From assembly GCA_937958735.1 (NCBI GenBank), contig CALGNG010000141.1, positions 1 through 8,833 on the forward strand: a stretch of DNA of 8,833 nucleotides. Reading direction: 5' to 3'. Positions 1 to 7,431 of this stretch are shown here, piece after piece. Position 1 is the first letter of the stretch, and each line of letters starts with the position of its first letter. The notes under the pieces are model-generated. The model made no database searches and was not told the DNA's origin. It worked only from the letters and a program-made list of their open reading frames with translations. This DNA is from an uncultured Aquimarina sp. GTDB lineage: Bacteria; Bacteroidota; Bacteroidia; Flavobacteriales; Flavobacteriaceae. Position numbers and translations under genes: made by a program.

Positions 1-873
<873 letters not shown>

Positions 874-909
874 TCTATTAGATATAATTGTTAGAAATAA
901 CAATAGACT

Positions 910-943
910 AAAGCCAGTAATCTTTATGATTACTGGCTTTTTT
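910..943 (+). terminator. Rho-independent terminator of enolase
   Basis: A perfect 13-bp stem (910-922 with 928-940, containing AAGCCAGTAATC) with a 5-nt loop runs into an uninterrupted T tract at 938-943. It starts 37 bp after the enolase stop codon. A weaker 7-bp hairpin with a GAAA loop (887-904) lies between the stop and this terminator. Confidence 0.93.
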
Positions 944-1070
944 AGTTTTAGATTATTTATTATTGTAGCCATTAAATTTTAAATAAAGTTTCACATAGTT
1001 ATAACAGTTATTATTAGGTGTTTTAATTATTTGTTAAAGTTAAAATATAAATGTGTTAATTATTTAATTC

Positions 1071-1101
1071 AAACGTTTTCGTTGTATATTGAACTCAATA
1101 T
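1071..1101 (+). promoter_or_regulatory. Palindromic elements upstream of the GH16 gene
   Basis: Two palindromes lie just before the GH16 start. One is the 8-bp AAACGTTT (1071-1078); its central CG in an AT setting resembles the core of LacI/GalR-type operators. The other is a 7-bp inverted repeat, ATATTGA-AC-TCAATAT (1086-1101), ending 20 bp before the ATG. A 2-nt spacer is too short for a good RNA loop, so a protein-binding site is more plausible than an RNA hairpin. No exact TAnnTTTG promoter element was found here. Operator function is inference. Confidence 0.35.
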
Positions 1102-1121
1102 TTAATTAAATATAAACAACA

Positions 1122-3260
1122 ATGAAAAAAATTAAATTAATGACACTTGCAATGCTTTCTGGTGTAGCATTATTGAGTTATGGACAAACACGTCCTTTTG
1201 ATGAATTACTTGAAGAAGGTCGTACTAGGCCATTGGGAGAGGCAGATGATCCAAATCTTGAATGGCGTGTAAGATTTGATCGTTCAGATCTTTTTAGAGT
1301 AGATAGATCAGGTAACAGTGGTTCTAAATACGATACAACTCGTTGGGCGGCATCTCCACCAGATGTACAGAGTTGGGTGTGGAGAAACCAAGAGAATATT
1401 GTGGAAGAAGATGGTAAGGTAACTATTACTGCACGCTATAATCCAAATGGTTTTAATACAAGACAAGTAGCCTCTGGATGCGTTAATGGCGCCCCATCTA
1501 CAACTAGAGAAAATGTAAGGTTCTCTTCAGGTATGTTAAGATCTACTGCTCCAGGATTTGTTTATGGATACTATGAAGCAGCTGTTAGAGGAAGTAGTAC
1601 ATTTCCTGCGGTTAGTCCTTCATTTTGGTTATTTAATACTATAGATGATACTAGAAGAGCTGTTGGTCAGGTGCGTTATCAAGAAATTGATATTGTAGAA
1701 ATGACACAAGAAGGGACAGACAGTTCGACACGTAAAGTAATGGATCATAACTTACATGGTATTACTTCGGCAGGTGCAAGAGTAAACTTTGATAATTCAA
1801 TAAACCCTCCTGTAGGTGGTTTTACTCCAAGAGTAACCAACGGAAGTATAGAGGTAGGACCTTTAAATGGTGTTGCTGGGCGTCGTTTTTGGAGACCTAA
1901 ACAAAATAGTGCTGGATTAAGGACCGTTACAGATCGTTTTGAACCAAGAGATATAAATATCTATGGTTGTAGAGTAACAGAGCAAGAAATTATATGGTAT
2001 GTTAATGGGGAGGAAATAGGAAGAAAACCTAATGTACTATGGAAAAGTAGTCAGACAGCGAACCCAATGAGAATTACATTATCATTAGGAATTAGAGCTC
2101 CATATACTCAGTTTTGTAGTAATGGGTTTGTATTACCAGAGCCGAGATTCTTAGATCAAGCAGCTAATGTTTTTCCACAGAGTATGGAAGTATTCTATGT
2201 TAAAGTATTTGAGCCAACTACAGGAACCCCATCAACAGTTCCTGCTACAGGTGTAAATTTACAAGTATCCGAAGTGCCTTTGCGTATTGGTGGTCATTCA
2301 CTTTTAACACAAGAATTTAGCCCTATAAATGCATCAAATAAGAATTTTACTTTCTTTACTGTTTCTGGAGGGAATAATGCAGCTATAGACTCCAATACAG
2401 GAGTTGTTACTGGATTAAGAGCTGGATCAGCTACTTTTAGAGTAATTACAGAAGATGGAAATCATTTTGATGATGTAACAGTTACTGTTGCTAATAACCC
2501 AGGGCAAACTGCTACAGTTAATATTCCTGCTCCAAATGGTTCAGCCGGAGCACCAGGAACAGGCGGAACTACTACAGGTGGTACAACTACAGGAGGAACT
2601 ACTACTGGTGGCGGAAGCGGTGATTGTGCTACGTTACCAACTTGGCAAAGAGGAACACGCTATTCTACAAACCAAAGGGTACAATTAGATAATATTATTT
2701 ACAGATTGCAAAATAATAGTGCAGGAAGATGTAGGCCAGGTTTAGGTAGCGACTGTTCTATAAATCAGTGGGCAAACGAAGGTGCTTGTGGAAGTGGAAC
2801 CACTACTGGTGGAACTACTACAGATGGAGGAAGTGCTAACTGTTCTAGTATTCCTACGTGGGATAGATCTACAATTTATACAAGAGACGATAGAGTTGTC
2901 CGTGATAATGTAATTTACAGATTGCAAAATAATAGTACAGGAAGATGTTTACCAGGAGGTAGTTTACAATGTTCTAGTAACCAATGGGAGCTTGTAGGTC
3001 CTTGTTCTAGTTCTAAAATAATAGGAGCAGCTTCATCTGCAGTTAAGTTGTATCCTAATCCTGCAGTTAATTTTGTAAACATTACATCATCAATAGGTTC
3101 AACTATTTCAATTATAAACTTAAGCGGTGTAGAATTAGATTCAAAAGTATCGGAAGGTGATATTACACTTTTTGACTTATCTAACTACTCATCTGGAATT
3201 TATATTGTTAGAATTACTGGCAATAACAAAACGGTGATTAAAAAATTAAGTATTAATTAA
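1122..3260 (+). CDS. Secreted GH16 glycosidase, kappa-carrageenase-like, with Big_2, two CBM5/12-like modules and T9SS tail
   Basis: Predicted endo-hydrolase of a red-algal sulfated galactan, 712 aa, exported by Sec then T9SS. Signal peptide about 1-21 (KKIK, hydrophobic core, SYG then Q). GH16 domain about 45-365: catalytic motif EIDIVE, with nucleophile E188, D190 and acid/base E193. From memory, the surroundings (YGYYEAAVRGSSTFPAVSPSFW before the motif, EMTQ and DHNLH after it, LSLGIRAPYTQ near 320-330) match kappa-carrageenases best; furcellaranase or a hybrid-carrageenan enzyme is the main alternative. Big_2 Ig-like domain about 375-457. Gly/Thr linker 481-500. Two four-cysteine CBM5/12-like modules, 502-556 and 574-628. 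T9SS type A sorting domain 641-712 (VKLYPNP, ending KKLSIN). The ATG lacks a Shine-Dalgarno, as is usual here, but it directly precedes the signal peptide. Terminators on both sides indicate a monocistronic gene. GH16 is certain; substrate is inferred. Confidence 0.88.
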   Translation: MKKIKLMTLAMLSGVALLSYGQTRPFDELLEEGRTRPLGEADDPNLEWRVRFDRSDLFRVDRSGNSGSKYDTTRWAASPPDVQSWVWRNQENIVEEDGKVTITARYNPNGFNTRQVASGCVNGAPSTTRENVRFSSGMLRSTAPGFVYGYYEAAVRGSSTFPAVSPSFWLFNTIDDTRRAVGQVRYQEIDIVEMTQEGTDSSTRKVMDHNLHGITSAGARVNFDNSINPPVGGFTPRVTNGSIEVGPLNGVAGRRFWRPKQNSAGLRTVTDRFEPRDINIYGCRVTEQEIIWYVNGEEIGRKPNVLWKSSQTANPMRITLSLGIRAPYTQFCSNGFVLPEPRFLDQAANVFPQSMEVFYVKVFEPTTGTPSTVPATGVNLQVSEVPLRIGGHSLLTQEFSPINASNKNFTFFTVSGGNNAAIDSNTGVVTGLRAGSATFRVITEDGNHFDDVTVTVANNPGQTATVNIPAPNGSAGAPGTGGTTTGGTTTGGTTTGGGSGDCATLPTWQRGTRYSTNQRVQLDNIIYRLQNNSAGRCRPGLGSDCSINQWANEGACGSGTTTGGTTTDGGSANCSSIPTWDRSTIYTRDDRVVRDNVIYRLQNNSTGRCLPGGSLQCSSNQWELVGPCSSSKIIGAASSAVKLYPNPAVNFVNITSSIGSTISIINLSGVELDSKVSEGDITLFDLSNYSSGIYIVRITGNNKTVIKKLSIN
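2562..2621 (+). repeat. Gly-Gly-Thr-Thr-Thr linker repeat in the GH16 gene
   Basis: Three tandem 15-bp units encode GGTTT (residues 481-495) followed by a Gly/Ser-rich end, joining the Ig-like domain to the first carbohydrate-binding-like module. A shorter version (GTTTGGTTTDGG) at 2796-2831 joins the two modules. Codons differ between units, so the repeat is kept at protein level and is not a fresh slippage product. It is a flexible linker, not a separate element. Confidence 0.8.
2625..3005 (+). repeat. Tandem duplication encoding two CBM5/12-like modules (72-residue period)
   Basis: Copies at 2625-2789 and 2841-3005 are offset by exactly 216 bp (72 codons). Each runs from Cys to Cys with four cysteines, the pattern P-T-W then Y then R-V then I-Y-R-L-Q-N-N-S and a C-terminal N-Q-W. 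The longest identical DNA block starts at 2697 and 2913 (ATTTACAGATTGCAAAATAA and a few bases more), while the rest has diverged. The aromatic and spacing pattern recalls CBM5/12 chitin-binding modules, but the four cysteines suggest two disulfides. The ligand is unknown. Confidence 0.7.
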
Positions 3261-3306
3261 ATTTAATATTTAGTCACCTTAAAATAGGTTTACTTTATAA
3301 ATAATT

Positions 3307-3339
3307 AAATCCAGCGAAGTTATTTTCGCTGGATTTTTT
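3307..3339 (+). terminator. Rho-independent terminator of the GH16 gene
   Basis: A perfect 12-bp stem, AAATCCAGCGAA (3307-3318) with TTCGCTGGATTT (3325-3336), a 6-nt loop and a T tract through 3339. It begins 46 bp after the stop codon. It closes the GH16 transcript and separates it from the siderophore genes. Confidence 0.93.
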
Positions 3340-3787
3340 ATTGTATAAAATTAGAGATTAGGTTCAAGATAATTATTAAATAACTCATTAAAAGTATTTT
3401 ATAATTACTGGTGGTGAAATATTTTTTTGATGTCATTTTTCAATAAAACTATATAACTATTCTTTTATATTTTATATTTTATGTTTTAAAATTGTTGACT
3501 TTTACAAATTATTTTTAATGTATTGTTATACTTTTTGCAAGGATAAAGCTGGTTTCTATTAATGTGAAATAACTATTGTATAGCTAGGTTGTTTTATATA
3601 CGCTTGTTAATATTTTAGAATAGGCTTAACTCCAAATTTGGTTACGAATTTCGGCAGAAGGATTATTACTCGAAACTGAGTCTTTTCTTTATTAGGACTT
3701 AAGTTAATCTGATTTAGTGTACTATAATATTTAAATAGAATCGAGTATTAAGAATAAACACGTCTTTTTTTATCCACATTACGTCAC
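3340..3787. other. Long AT-rich intergenic stretch with no gene seen
   Basis: About 450 bp between the GH16 terminator and the promoter region of the decarboxylase gene. No frame on either strand shows convincing coding character. The minus-strand frame around 3610-3751 is open for about 45 codons, but it has no start codon and a Lys/Asn/Ile-rich composition expected by chance. Small palindromes occur (CCAAATTTGG at 3632-3641; TACTCGA near 3667 with TCGAGTA near 3742) but are within chance expectation. No tRNA, riboswitch or insertion-sequence end was recognised. Confidence 0.5.
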
Positions 3788-3842
3788 TTATTTAGTCTGT
3801 AGTAATAATAAATTTGTAATTATAATTATTTAGACTAAATAA
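3788..3842 (+). promoter_or_regulatory. Putative promoter with paired operator-like palindromes before the siderophore operon
   Basis: TAAATTTG (3809-3816) matches the Bacteroidota -7 element TAnnTTTG exactly. No clear -33 TTG lies at the expected distance, so activation or weak basal activity is possible. A 17-bp palindrome, TTATTTAGACTAAATAA (3826-3842), 8-bp arms around one central base, would overlap the transcription start and ends 6 bp before the ATG. The same half-site TTATTTAG recurs at 3788-3795, about where the -33 element should be, beginning a degenerate copy. The outer arms also form an 11-bp inverted repeat (3788-3798 with 3832-3842). Two sites bracketing the -7 box suit a repressor. 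An iron-responsive Fur- or DtxR-type protein is the natural guess for siderophore genes, but this is inference. Confidence 0.5.
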
Positions 3843-3848
3843 AAATAA

Positions 3849-5354
3849 ATGCTTCTTAATACAAATATTTCTCCATCAATAGATCTAAAAAAAGACCATT
3901 TTTTTGATCATAAAGCAAAAGATTCTTATCAAGAATATATATACAAGGCTTCTAAACAAGTTATGTCTTTTTTAGAAAATAAAGATTTTTATAGCGGGGA
4001 AACTGCGGCTAATTTAAGGGCAAAAACAAATCTTTTATCTGTAAGTAATAATGTGACGCTAACAATAGATGAGGCTTTAGAAGAAGTAAAAGAGTTGTAT
4101 TTGGATCATGCTATTTCTTTTCATAATCCTAATTATGTAGCACATCTAAATTGCCCAGTATTATTACCTGCTATTGTAGGGGATGTAATAGCATCATCGG
4201 TAAATACAGCGGTAGAAACTTGGGATCAGAGTACATCGGCTACATTAATAGAACAAGAAGTAATTCGGTGGATTAGTACTAAAATGCATTTGCCAAGCAC
4301 TTCGGATGGAGTGTTTACTAGTGGAGGAACACAATCTAATTTTATGGGGTTATTAATGGCTAGAGATCATTATGCTTTTGTCCACTATGGCTTAAATATA
4401 AAGCAAAATGGATGGGCGTCAATAATAAGTAAGTTCAGAATATTTTGTTCGGAAAAAGCACATTTTAGTATTCAAAAAAATTCGGCGCTTTTAGGTATGG
4501 GTTATGATGCTGTAATTCCTGTAAAAACGGATAGTTTAATGAAAATGAATCCCAATGAATTGGTTATTGCTATAGAAAAAGAAAAACAAAAAGGTAATAT
4601 TCCAATTGCAGTAGTGGCTACAGTAGGGACTACAGATTTTGGAAGTTTCGATCCATTAGAGGCTATAAGTAAGATCGTAAAAGAAGAAAAAATATGGCTT
4701 CATGTAGATGGTGCGTATGGAGGTTGTTATGCTCTTACTAAAACTCATAAGCATTTACTAGCAGGAACGGCCAATGCAGATTCTGTAACAATAGACTTTC
4801 ATAAAACATTATTTCAGCCTGTGTGTTCTAGTGTGTTTTTGGTTAAAAATAAAAAGCACTTTAAATATGTTTCGCATTATGCAGATTATTTAAACCCACT
4901 GGAAAGTAAAGATGAAGTGTATCCCAATCTTATCGAAAAATCGATACAAACTACCCGAAGATTTGATGCTTTAAAAGTATGGTTTTCACTAAAGATGACA
5001 GGCGAAAAAACGATTGCTTCTTTTTTAGAAAAAGTACACTTTTTAGCTTTAGAGCTTTATACTAAAATTAAAGACGATCTCTATTTTGAAGTAATTCATA
5101 AACCCGAATTAAGTACACTGGTTTTTAGGTATAAGGAACAAGGTATAGAAGATAATAATATACACGACGCTATAAATTTATATATAAAAAATACACTATT
5201 TAAATCTGGGCAAGCTTCTGTAGCCAGTACTAGAGTAGATGGGAAAATCTATTTAAAGTTTACTTTGTTAAATCCAGTGACAGAAATTACAGATTTAATG
5301 CGTATCGTGGATATGATTAAAGAAAAAGGACAGTCTTATAAAACCAATAATTAA
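3849..5354 (+). CDS. PLP-dependent group II amino-acid decarboxylase (siderophore type, DesA/BibA-like)
   Basis: Predicted cytoplasmic lysine (or ornithine/diaminobutyrate) decarboxylase giving the diamine (cadaverine for lysine) for a hydroxamate siderophore. Its 501 aa are normal for the group II (pyridoxal-dependent decarboxylase) family. Visible features: HNPNYVAHLNCP (92-103, substrate entry), the phosphate-binding FTSGGTQSNFMGLL (156-169), SEKAHFS with H205 stacking on the cofactor ring, TVGTTDFGSFDPL (258-270), VDGAYGG with D287 contacting the pyridine nitrogen, and DFHK with K319 as the Schiff-base lysine. All catalytic positions are present, so the enzyme looks functional. The start has no Shine-Dalgarno and lies just after an operator-like palindrome. 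The hydroxylase gene follows after 8 bp. That coupling, as in desferrioxamine and bisucaberin clusters, is the main argument for a siderophore role over aromatic or glutamate decarboxylation. Substrate is inferred; the family is certain. Confidence 0.88.
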   Translation: MLLNTNISPSIDLKKDHFFDHKAKDSYQEYIYKASKQVMSFLENKDFYSGETAANLRAKTNLLSVSNNVTLTIDEALEEVKELYLDHAISFHNPNYVAHLNCPVLLPAIVGDVIASSVNTAVETWDQSTSATLIEQEVIRWISTKMHLPSTSDGVFTSGGTQSNFMGLLMARDHYAFVHYGLNIKQNGWASIISKFRIFCSEKAHFSIQKNSALLGMGYDAVIPVKTDSLMKMNPNELVIAIEKEKQKGNIPIAVVATVGTTDFGSFDPLEAISKIVKEEKIWLHVDGAYGGCYALTKTHKHLLAGTANADSVTIDFHKTLFQPVCSSVFLVKNKKHFKYVSHYADYLNPLESKDEVYPNLIEKSIQTTRRFDALKVWFSLKMTGEKTIASFLEKVHFLALELYTKIKDDLYFEVIHKPELSTLVFRYKEQGIEDNNIHDAINLYIKNTLFKSGQASVASTRVDGKIYLKFTLLNPVTEITDLMRIVDMIKEKGQSYKTNN

Positions 5355-5362
5355 AGAAGGGG

Positions 5363-6691
5363 ATGAAAAACGAACAAAAAATACTTGATTTTATAGCAAT
5401 AGGAGTAGGGCCTTTTAATTTAGGATTAGCTTGTTTAACAGAATCGATTAAAGATATTAATGGATTGTTTTTAGATCAAAAAGAATCCTTTAATTGGCAT
5501 CCAGGAATGTTGTTAGAAGGGACTACGCTGCAAGTACCTTTTATGGCAGATTTAGTAACCTTGGCAGATCCAACTAATCCCTATAGTTTTTTAAATTATT
5601 TAAAAGAGAAAGGAAAAATATATTCTTTTTACATTAAAGAGGATTTTTTATTACTTAGAGCAGAATATAATTTATACTGCCAATGGGCTATTAAAAAATT
5701 AAGTTCGGTACAATTCCAGACAGAAGTAACAGATGTGCGTTTTAATAAGGGAGCAGATTATTATACCGTTATTACAAAAAATAGTATTACTAAAGTAACC
5801 CAAACGTATAAAACTAAGAAACTAGTTTTGGGTACAGGAACAAAACCTTATGTTCCTCCTTGTTGTAAAAAACTACAAGGAAAAGCAATTCATTCTTCGG
5901 CATACCTATCACATAAAAAAGCTTTACAACAAAAAAAATCTATAACTATTGTTGGAAGTGGACAGAGTGCTGCGGAGATTTTTTACGATTTGTTACAAGG
6001 TATAGACGATTATGAATATGAGCTAAACTGGATGACACGATCTTCTCGATTTTTCCCTTTAGAATACGCCAAACTTACTTTGGAAATGACTTCCCCAGAG
6101 TATGTAGATTATTTTTACAATCTTCCAAAACCCAAACGGAACGATTTAATTAAAAATCAAAAGAACCTGTATAAAGGGATTAACGAAGACCTTATTGCTG
6201 CTATTTTCGATTTACTATACACGAAACAATTAACGACAAAAAATAAGATTAGTTTGCGGACTAATTCCGAATTACAAAAAGTAATATACGACGATGCTTT
6301 GGATTGTTTTTATGCAGAATTGTATCAACACGAAGAAGATAAATACTACAGGCATCAATGCGAAGGTTTGGTCTTGGCTACAGGGTATAGCTACGAAATG
6401 CCCGAATTTGTAAACGGAATTAAAGACCGTGTATTGTGGGATGAAAAAGGACGATATGCTGTGAATAGAAATTACAGTATAGATGTAAATGGAAATGAAA
6501 TTTTTGTGCAAAATGCAGAATTACATACTCATGGATTTGTAACTCCAGATTTAGGGATGGCTTGTTATAGAAACTCTTATATTATAAAAGAGTTAACGGG
6601 TAAGGATTATTATCCTATAGAAAAACGTATTGCTTTTCAGCAATTTGGAGTTACCAAAGACGAAGAAATTTTAAAGGAAGAATTGGTGTAA
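5363..6691 (+). CDS. Lysine/ornithine/diamine N-monooxygenase (IucD/PvdA/DesB family)
   Basis: FAD- and NADPH-dependent N-hydroxylating monooxygenase that converts a primary side-chain amine to a hydroxylamine, the committed step of hydroxamate siderophores. At 442 aa it is full length. Seen in order: FAD-binding DFIAIGVGPFNLGLACL (9-25, GxGPxNL core at 14-20), the family block FNWHPGMLLEGTTLQVPF (43-60) leading into DLVTLADPTNPYSFLNYL, NADPH-binding IVGSGQSAAEIFYDLL (196-211), the ATGY segment (339-342), and the C-terminal block NAELHTHGFVTPDLG (384-398). The ATG is immediately preceded by the purine-rich AGAAGGGG, one of the few Shine-Dalgarno-like sequences in the window, 8 bp after the decarboxylase stop; translation is probably coupled. 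The gene ends with tandem TAA stops. Given its partner, the likely substrate is cadaverine or putrescine, but lysine or ornithine cannot be excluded. No acyltransferase or NIS synthetase follows. Confidence 0.92.
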   Translation: MKNEQKILDFIAIGVGPFNLGLACLTESIKDINGLFLDQKESFNWHPGMLLEGTTLQVPFMADLVTLADPTNPYSFLNYLKEKGKIYSFYIKEDFLLLRAEYNLYCQWAIKKLSSVQFQTEVTDVRFNKGADYYTVITKNSITKVTQTYKTKKLVLGTGTKPYVPPCCKKLQGKAIHSSAYLSHKKALQQKKSITIVGSGQSAAEIFYDLLQGIDDYEYELNWMTRSSRFFPLEYAKLTLEMTSPEYVDYFYNLPKPKRNDLIKNQKNLYKGINEDLIAAIFDLLYTKQLTTKNKISLRTNSELQKVIYDDALDCFYAELYQHEEDKYYRHQCEGLVLATGYSYEMPEFVNGIKDRVLWDEKGRYAVNRNYSIDVNGNEIFVQNAELHTHGFVTPDLGMACYRNSYIIKELTGKDYYPIEKRIAFQQFGVTKDEEILKEELV

Positions 6692-6748
6692 TAAAGTGGT
6701 TTTTAATATTGATGACCTTTGTTATATAAATTAGTGGCTATTTGTTAG

Positions 6749-7325
6749 ACTCCTTTTATTTTAAGTTTTGAATCTAGGTTTGGAGTAAATAAGCATAAAG
6801 CGTAGGAATATTATTTTGTAGTGATTTGTTTTTCTTTTATATACTAATTGGGGTATGGTAGAAATATTAAAATAAAAGCAATGGCTATTTGTTTAATAGT
6901 ATGGATTTTGGAGGTATGTTCTTAGTGCTTTTTGGAGGAGTTTATATTATATAGATTTTAAATGTCATTTTGAAGATTATTTTCATCTATAAGGAGCAGT
7001 AAGTATTTATTTAGCAGGTTTTAATTTAGGAATACTGTGGATTGCCCGCATAGTAGTTACTATGATAAAGACCAATCCTGCTTAGAAATTTTATATTACT
7101 GTAGTGACGGGGGTAACTACCATTTAGATGATTTAGTGGGTGCTAATTTGTAGGGAGATGTTTGTTTTTGGGTATTAAAACAGAATGTAGTTAGCGTCTT
7201 ATTTTTAACCCCAACATTTGCGGCACTCACTTTTATAGTTTAGAAATATGGGTTGGATAAGAAAATATTTTTTAACAAAAAAGCGTTTTTCTAAAACCAA
7301 TGCTAAAAGGGTAATAGAGTCTTAA
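6749..7325 (+). pseudogene. Decayed gene for a small multi-pass membrane protein
   Basis: No intact frame exists here, but stretches that read like hydrophobic protein succeed each other in shifting plus-strand frames. A possible N-terminal part runs about 6749-6900 (YYFVVICFSFIY, then LGYGRNIKIKAMAICLIVW, broken by TAG and TAA). Next comes MDFGGMFLVLFGGVYII, a TAG at 6952, then ILNVILKIIFIYKEQ (6901-6999). A shift leads to YLAGFNLGILWIARIVVTMI and, after a TAG at 7083, KFYITVVTGVTTI (7002-7124). Another shift leads to VVSVLFLTPTFAALTFIV, a TAG at 7241, and KYGLDKKIFFNKKAFF (7163-7288). The charged end TNAKRVIES has a normal TAA at 7323. At least three frameshifts and several stops are needed, so it is presumably dead. 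About four hydrophobic segments are visible. The family was not recognised. The extent before 6901 is weak. It lies just downstream of the siderophore pair, in the same direction. Confidence 0.55.
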
Positions 7326-7338
7326 TTCTAGAAATAAT

Positions 7339-7409
7339 CTTTATAAATGTAATTTATAGGAGAAAGTCTAAAGGAATTCTATAGATTACATTTATAAAGC
7401 TATTTTTTT
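7339..7409 (+). terminator. Long AT-rich hairpin between convergent units, possible terminator
   Basis: Arms of 21 bp (7339-7359 and 7379-7399) pair perfectly except for one position that is a U-G wobble in plus-strand RNA (T7354 with G7384). The outer 15 bp, CTTTATAAATGTAAT, are an exact inverted repeat. The loop is 19 nt. Seven Ts follow at 7403-7409, which fits termination of plus-strand transcription. On the minus strand the hairpin starts 32 bp after the receptor stop but lacks a good T tract. The stem is AT-rich, unlike the two other terminators in the window, so an unrelated inverted repeat or small palindromic element is an alternative. Confidence 0.5.
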
Positions 7410-7431
7410 AAAGAACTAAGGATAGACGATT

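Noticed and set aside
887..904. Hairpin with GAAA loop after enolase as a small RNA or riboswitch piece
   Set aside because: Only 7 bp and directly before the strong terminator; no further conserved RNA structure is visible.
2562..2834. CRISPR-like or satellite array in the repeated GGTTT-encoding DNA
   Set aside because: The units are 15 bp, contiguous, in frame and differ by synonymous changes; they are a protein linker.
2488..2927. Open frames in other phases over the linker and binding modules of the GH16 gene (2488-2688 plus, 2742-2927 minus)
   Set aside because: They lie wholly inside the GH16 frame and consist of low-complexity translations of the Gly/Thr repeats, with no domain or start signal.
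3610..3751. Small minus-strand gene or gene fragment in the 3340-3787 gap
   Set aside because: About 45 open codons without a start, with Lys/Asn/Ile-rich composition and no recognisable motif; chance explains it in AT-rich DNA.
6272..6511. Minus-strand open frame of 79 codons inside the hydroxylase gene
   Set aside because: It is antisense to a well-conserved enzyme segment and shows only the hydrophobic bias expected from the complementary strand.
6749..7325. Stop-codon recoding (TAG read-through) instead of a pseudogene
   Set aside because: At least three frame changes are also needed and TAA stops occur in the remnant; the neighbouring genes show no sign of recoding.
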